A DNA stretch of 64,000 bases from positions 1,612,001 to 1,676,000 of the forward strand of contig JAQFVV010000232.1 in NCBI GenBank assembly GCA_028023455.1. The letters are read 5' to 3'. Of the stretch, positions 58,230 through 64,000 are shown in pieces. This DNA is from Epiperipatus broadwayi (Eukaryota; Onychophora; Udeonychophora; Euonychophora; Peripatidae). Under the pieces are notes generated by a model. That model made no database searches, had not been told where the DNA came from, and was given only the letters and a program-made list of their open reading frames with translations. Each line of letters begins with the position of its first letter. The first letter of the stretch is position 1. A program made the translations under genes and the position numbers.

Positions 58230-61200
58230 AATGAAAAAATCAAATATTTCCACTGGTAGCAATGTATGGTGCACTACATTTTTTATAAAGAGCCAATATA
58301 CTTTTAAATGAAACAATGGAAAAAATTTCTCTAAATTTATAAATCCTAAAAAATTACATTTCATGTAAAACCAAGCTAGTTTTAACTAAATATAAAATCA
58401 AATATTTCCAGAGGAATAATGGATGGTGCACTACATTACTTATAAAATGCCCATTTGCTTTGAAATGAAATAAGGAAAAAATTTCTCTTACATTATAAAT
58501 TAGCATTACACTTGAGTAAAACTAAGTTAGTTTTAATCAAAATTGATAAAATCAGCAAATATTTTTACTGGTAATAAGATATGGAGCCCTACAGTACTTA
58601 CAAAGAGTCCATTTGATTTCAAATGAAGCAAGGCAAAAAAAAGTTCTAAATTTATGAATCCTAAACAATTACATTTGAATAAAAGTAAGCTAGTTCTAAC
58701 TAAAATTGGCAAAATCAAATATTTTAACTGATAATGTATTGTGCACTTTGTTTCTTTTGAAGAGCCCATTGCTTTTCAAATGAAGCTAGGTGAAAAATTT
58801 CTTAATTTATAAATTACCATTCCATTTTTTTGAGTAGGTGTTATAAAAATTTCAAAACCAGCCATTACTTTTACTGGTAATATATGGGGCCCTACATTCA
58901 CAAGGCAAAAAACTTTAATACATTTTTAAAAGACCATTACATTTGGTAAAATTAAGCTAGTTTTAACTAAAATTGACAAAATCAAATATTTTTAATGGTC
59001 ATAATGTATTATGCATTACACTTTTTATAAAGAGTCCATTTGCTTTCAAATGAAAGTCAAAAAATTTATTTTAATTTATCAATTACACTTCAGTAAAACT
59101 AAGCTAGTTTTAACAAAAATTGACAAAATCAAATATTTACTGGTTCACTATATTCCTCATAAAAAAACCCATTTTTGTTCAAATGAAGCACAGTAAATAA
59201 TTTAAATTTATTCTAAACAATTACATTGGCATTTGAGTAAACCTAAGGCAGTTTTAATTAAAAATTAACAAAATAGCAAATATTTTTACTGTTAATGCAT
59301 GGTGCACTATATTTCTTATGAAAAGCCCATTTGCTTTCAAATGAAGCAAGGCATAAAATTTTAAAGTACATTTGAGTGAAACTAAGATAGTTTTAACAAA
59401 AATTGAGCAACATTTTTACATGTATGGTGCTCTACACTGCTTATAAAGAGCCCATGAGCTTTCAAATGAAGCAATGAAAAATTCTTTTCTAAATTTATGA
59501 ATACTAAACACCACATTTGAGCAAAACTAAGCTAGTTTTAACTAAAATTGATCAAATGTTTTTAATGGTAATAATGTATGGTGCACTACACTTGTGAGAA
59601 AAACTAAGCTAGTCTTACAAAAATTGACAATTTCTGCAAATACTTTTCTGATAATTTGTAAACCCATAATTACTATTAATTTTGAGTTATACTAAACTAG
59701 TTTTAAATAAAATTGACTAAATATACATGTTTTTACTTATAATAATGTATGATGCACTACATTTCTTATAGAGACTTCAAATAAAGCAAACCAAAAAATT
59801 TTTTTAAATTGACAAATTACCATCACATGTCAGTAAACATAAGTACATTTCAATATACACCTGGGTCTCTTTTTACGCGGACTTATTTAACACGATTTTG
59901 AAGTTATGCGATTCATGTTTCACCGGAAGTCGAACTCTGATAATGCGCTATTACTTTAATAAATTTTGTGCACTTACGTTATATTGAAAGTAATAGGACA
60001 TTATTGGAATTCGACTTTCATCTTAGTAATTTCAATATTTTCAGTGCTTTATAATAGTAAGATTTTATGCAATAATGAAATTAAAATCATGATTTCCACA
60101 TTTTATGTATACACACATTAAATTTTACAAGATTATAATGTAAATTTGTTCAAACATTGTGCGTGTTAATTTTGCATTTTAAATCACATTCTGTTTTTGC
60201 TTTTTAAAAAAGAACGTAATCATTTAGTGTCCGCAAGTTTATTTTTAAAAGGTGAATAATAGCAGTGGGCATAATTACATTTGACAATTAAAAATTAAAA
60301 TCTGATTTTTAATTGTAATTAACAATTTAATAAATTACTTACAGCGACTTGAAATTAATGTGATGTAAAACGAAATTTGATTTTTAAACGGAATTGAAAA
60401 TTAAAGACAAAAATAAGAATTTAATTTTTAGTTGTTAGTTTTAATTAAATTTTTCCCAGCAGTGGTGAATAAATGTCTTTTTATTATTATAAGTCTAAGT
60501 TCATAAACAATAAAATCATCGTGTCAAAGATTAATTACGTTGTCAACAGAAAACCATTAACACAACATGAGAGTGAACGTGTTTTTCGGCAAATAGCGAT
60601 AATAAAACGTGTATAAAAAATGTAAATTACTCAACTGTAAATTATGCATAAAAATATATTTTGAATAAAATTAAATATAGTTAAAAAAAGTTTGTCTTGT
60701 ATCAATTTTTTTCAAATTTGAAATATTTTATTAGTCATATTTTATTTCCTTTTTTTTTTGCACAAATTTTAAAGTAATTTTACATTGATGCTTTGCTTTT
60801 ACGCGAATTTTGAAAAATCACAGACCGCATCCCCACTTTTTCAATGTAAGTTACGTCTATTTTTGCACAATTTCATTTGCACGTCATTTCTGAGGAACCT
60901 ATATTGCGTAAAACGAGACCCAGGTGTAATTGACAAAAACATTTTAATGAATAATAATGTATAGTGCACTATTTCTTATGAGGAGCCTATTAGCTTTCAA
61001 ATGAAGCAAGACAAAAAATTTCCATTATATTTGTGCAATACTAATGTAGTTTAATAAAAATTTACAAAATCAATTATTTTACTGATAATGTATAGTACTG
61101 TACAATCCTTATAAAGAATTTATTTGTTTTAAATGAAGCAAGGCTAAAACGTTCTCTATATTTTTAATTTACCAGTATATTTGAGTAAAACAAAATTAGT

Positions 61201-63060
61201 TTTCACAAAATCAGTAAATATTTTTGCCGATAATAGTGTATGGTGCAATATATTTTGTATAAAGTGAGTGCTTACAAATGATGAAAAGCAATTTTTTTTT
61301 ACATTTATCAATTACCGTTACATTTTAGTAAAAGTAAGCTAGCTTTAACTAAAATTGCCAAAAACATTTTCACTGACAATATTGCACTACATTTCATTTG
61401 AAGAGCCAATTAGCTTTCAAATAAAGCAACACAATACACTTTTTTTACTTTATAAATGACCATTACATTTGAGTAAACAAAGGTAGTTTTACAAAAATTT
61501 ATAAAATTGGCTTACATTGTTACTGAGAATAATGTATATTGCACTACATTTCTTATAATAACCCCATTATAGCTTTCAAGTGAAGCAAGGCAAAAAAATT
61601 CTGTAAATTGATGAATCCTAATAAATTAATATATTTCAGCAAAAGTAAGCTAGTTTTACCTAAATTTGACAATGTCAGCAAATATTTTTACTGGGAATAA
61701 TGTATATTGCACTACATTTGTTAAAGTGATCCCATTAGCTTTCAAATGAAGCAAGGAAAAAAAAATTCTAAATTGATGAATCATAACTTAATATATTTCT
61801 TTAAAACTAAGTTTTAGCTATGACAAAATCAGCATTACTTATGAAAAGCCTATTTGCTTTGAAATGAAGCAAGGCAAAAAATATCTAAATTTATATATAA
61901 ACTACATTTCAGTAAAAGCATGCTAGTTTTAACTAAAACTGACTAAAACAAGTATTATAACTGACAGTTATGTGTGCACTATATTTCTTATGAAGAGACT
62001 ATTAACTTTCAAATGAAGCAAGACAAGATTTCTCTTATTATATAAATTACTATTACATTTAAGTAAAAAACTAAGGTAATTTTTATAAAAATTTACAAAA
62101 TTATTTTTACTGGTAATAATGTATGGTGGCTTCAATTTCATATAAAGAGTTTACTTGTTTTTGAATGAAGCAAGGCAAAAAATTTGTTAAATTTATAAAT
62201 TACAGTTCAGTAAAAACAAACTAGTTTTAACAAAAATTGACAAAATTACCAAATATTTTTACAGATAATGTATGGTGTACTACATTCTTATAAAGAGCCC
62301 ATATGCTTTCAAATAAAGCAAGGCAAAATAGCTAAATATATAAATCCTAAAGAATTACCATGACATTTGAGTAAAACAGCTAGTTTTACTAAAATTGACA
62401 ACATCAGTGAATATTTTTATGGGTAATGTATGGTGCACTATATTTCTTATAAAGAGACTGCTTACAAATGCAGCAAAGCAAAAAAATTCATTAAATTTAT
62501 AAATTACCATTACATTTCTGTAAAAGAAAGCTAGTTTTAAATAAAATATAAGTGACAATAATGTATTGTGCACTACATTTATGATCTCATTAGCTTTCAA
62601 ATGAAGCCAGACAAAAAAATTTCTCTTCCCTTATAAATTGCCATTACATTTGAGTAAAACATCATTTTCATTAAAATTTACAAAATTGGCAATTGTTTTT
62701 ACTGGTAATAATGTATACTGTCCTTTATTTAAAGAATTTATTCGTTTTTAAAAGCATGACAAAAAAGTTCTCTATTTCAATTACTTTTGAGTAGGACATA
62801 GTTTTAATAAATTTGCAAAACAACTAACTGCTAATGTATAGTGCACTATATTTGTTATGAAGAGCCCATCAGCTTTCAAGTTAAGCAAAACAAAAAATTT
62901 CTCTTTAAATTAGCATCACATTTGAGTAAAACTAAAGTAGTTTTAATAAAAATTCACAAAATCAGTAAATATTTCTACTTATAATAATGTATGGAGCAGT
63001 ACATTGTTACAAAAAGCCTATTTGCTTTCAAATGAAACAAGGCAAGAAATTTCTATAAAT
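58230..63060. repeat. Diverged satellite array, about 26 monomers of roughly 150 bp
   Basis: Head-to-tail copies of a unit containing AATGTATGGTGCACTACATT, TTATAAAGAGCCCATTTGCT, TTCAAATGAAGCAAGGCAAA, TAAATTTATAAATTACCATT and ACATTTGAGTAAAACTAAGC. The GTATGGTGCACT landmark recurs about every 120-170 bases. Monomers differ a lot and several are truncated, so the array is old and not being homogenised. One MITE (59858-60926) splits it. No coding capacity; frames within are chance. Confidence 0.85.
59858..60926. mobile_element. Complete pogo/Tigger-like MITE, 1,069 bp
   Basis: Ends are the inverted repeat CACCTGGGTCTCTTTTTACG (left) and, read inward, CACCTGGGTCTCGTTTTACG (right), flanked by TA on both sides (59856-59857, 60927-60928), the target duplication of the Tc1/mariner-pogo group. 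The terminal pattern CTCGTTTTA-GCG recalls Tigger ends. It carries no transposase frame, so it depends on an autonomous relative. It was inserted into the satellite after that array had formed. Confidence 0.85.
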
Positions 63061-63420
63061 GGTAGTTTCTGGTTAGCTGCACCCCTGTCGCTAGAGGCGC
63101 TGTTTCTGTGTAAACACAAATATCCAGAGTAAGGGCCAAAAAGCAGACGATGCAAGTTTCAGCCGCTAGATGGTGCTGTTCACCATGCGTACACACAGGA
63201 AGCTTCCACAAGCCGGCTGGCAGCAAAACTGCCCACTTGGTTTTGCTGGTTGCAATGCATAAGCACATTTAACTTACGTCCTACTAAGAACCTAGGTGGT
63301 GCTCATTCCCGTAAACAGATCTAGCTTACATCGTCTGCGACATCAAGATTCTAGACCACTCCGTTGGGTGGTGCTGTTTCTCCACGTTTACACATGGAGA
63401 AACAGCACTCTAACCGCAAT
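63061..63420 (+). promoter_or_regulatory. G+C-richer patch with four CTCF-like motifs
   Basis: Motifs of the type TAGRTGGTGCTG lie at 63088-63102 (TCGCTAGAGGCGCTG), 63163-63178 (CCGCTAGATGGTGCTG), 63291-63303 (CCTAGGTGGTGCT) and 63364-63377 (GTTGGGTGGTGCTG). Three of the four are followed by TGTTT or similar and then a GTAAACACA-like phrase. They resemble the insulator-factor CTCF core (CCNSYAGRKGGCRS), with mismatches. They may instead be remains of a small tandem repeat. Confidence 0.4.
63371..63408. repeat. Perfect 14-bp hairpin
   Basis: GTGCTGTTTCTCCA (63371-63384) and its exact inverted copy (63395-63408) around a 10-base loop, overlapping the fourth CTCF-like motif. Confidence 0.8.
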
Positions 63421-64000
63421 ATTATTGCAAGGGTAATGTCTACGCACATATTACTTAAAACATACGCAGCGTATAATATAAAGGTGTCAATAATGTTGAA
63501 GTCACATCTATTTAAATCTGCTTTGATTATTAATACTGTTACATGGAATTTCATCCTGTCATAAATCCATGTATTTTACATTCATTGTTTTTAAAAATAG
63601 ATTTTTTTTAAAAAATTTTTTCTAAAAATGATTTTTTTTAAAAAATCAAAATATGTTTCCACAACGTAACATTCTAATTTCACCTGATTTTAAATTAATT
63701 TATTTTTTAGAAACTATCTTTTTTTAAAGATTATTTTATGTAAAAATAATTTAAAAAAAAAAAGGAATCTTTACAGCACTGTAATCATTAATCAAAATAA
63801 ATAATAGTTTATTAGTTGATATTGTGAATTGGTAAATATTCAAGTGTCTCCGTTGTTTCATATATATTAAAATTTGTCTATTTAGAAATTCATTTATAGA
63901 TTCTTTAAAACATCTAGCTACTCGCAAAAATCTGTAGAGATTACAAACAGTAAATAAATTCAAGTATAATTATTATTAATTCTTTTAAGTTTGCCAGTGT
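63421..64000. other. A+T-rich end of the window without recognisable features
   Basis: Only homopolymer-rich, partly self-complementary T/A runs (about 63590-63650) are seen. Confidence 0.5.

Overview
This window looks like nuclear DNA from an A+T-rich animal genome, possibly an arthropod, though I cannot name the group. The evidence is strong A+T bias, an exon preceded by a pyrimidine-rich splice acceptor, and a dense mix of eukaryotic transposons (Ty3/Gypsy-like LTR element, RTE-like LINE, Merlin/IS1016-like and pogo/Tigger-like DNA elements, foldback MITEs, satellite DNA). Almost everything recognisable is mobile or repetitive. The only host gene piece I can support is the last coding exon of a CDK1/CDK2-like kinase at 53042-53173.

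Layout. 1-5266 and 10697-13175 are two diverged copies of one non-coding segment. Copy A carries two insertions that copy B lacks: a 2.45-kb element with 37-bp inverted ends and an 8-bp target duplication (2037-4487), and a hairpin element (4518-4848). 5890-7990 holds broken, lysine/glutamate-rich, gag-like reading frames on the minus strand. 13360-13683 is an integrase relic. 14775-17595 is a nest: a pogo/Tigger-like MITE fragment, an ORF1-like retroposed pseudogene with a poly(A) end next to it, a 355-bp hairpin element with a 14-bp target duplication inside that, then an old LTR fragment.

18841-34438 is the centrepiece: a nearly intact Ty3/Gypsy-type retrotransposon of about 15.6 kb with very long LTRs (about 4.6 kb each), a 4-bp target duplication (ATAT), intact gag and pol, and a candidate -1 frameshift heptamer (GTTAAAC) directly before the gag stop. 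34551-38839 is a reverse-oriented solo LTR of a related family. 40143-46158 is a Merlin-type DNA transposon with kilobase-scale inverted arms, the 8-bp duplication TTTTTTAA, an internal 88-bp tandem array and a transposase broken by two compensating frameshifts. 46623-51006 is a derivative that has become a giant palindrome of about 4.3 kb built from the left half of that transposon, without a transposase.

The right third holds the kinase exon, a decayed RTE-like LINE on the minus strand (54925-58150), a diverged satellite array of about 150-bp monomers (58230-63060) interrupted by a complete 1,069-bp pogo/Tigger-like MITE (59858-60926), and a small G+C-richer patch (63061-63420) with four spaced CTCF-like motifs. 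The genes do not form a pathway. What ties the window together is nested insertion, with several independent cases of DNA that can fold into very long hairpins.
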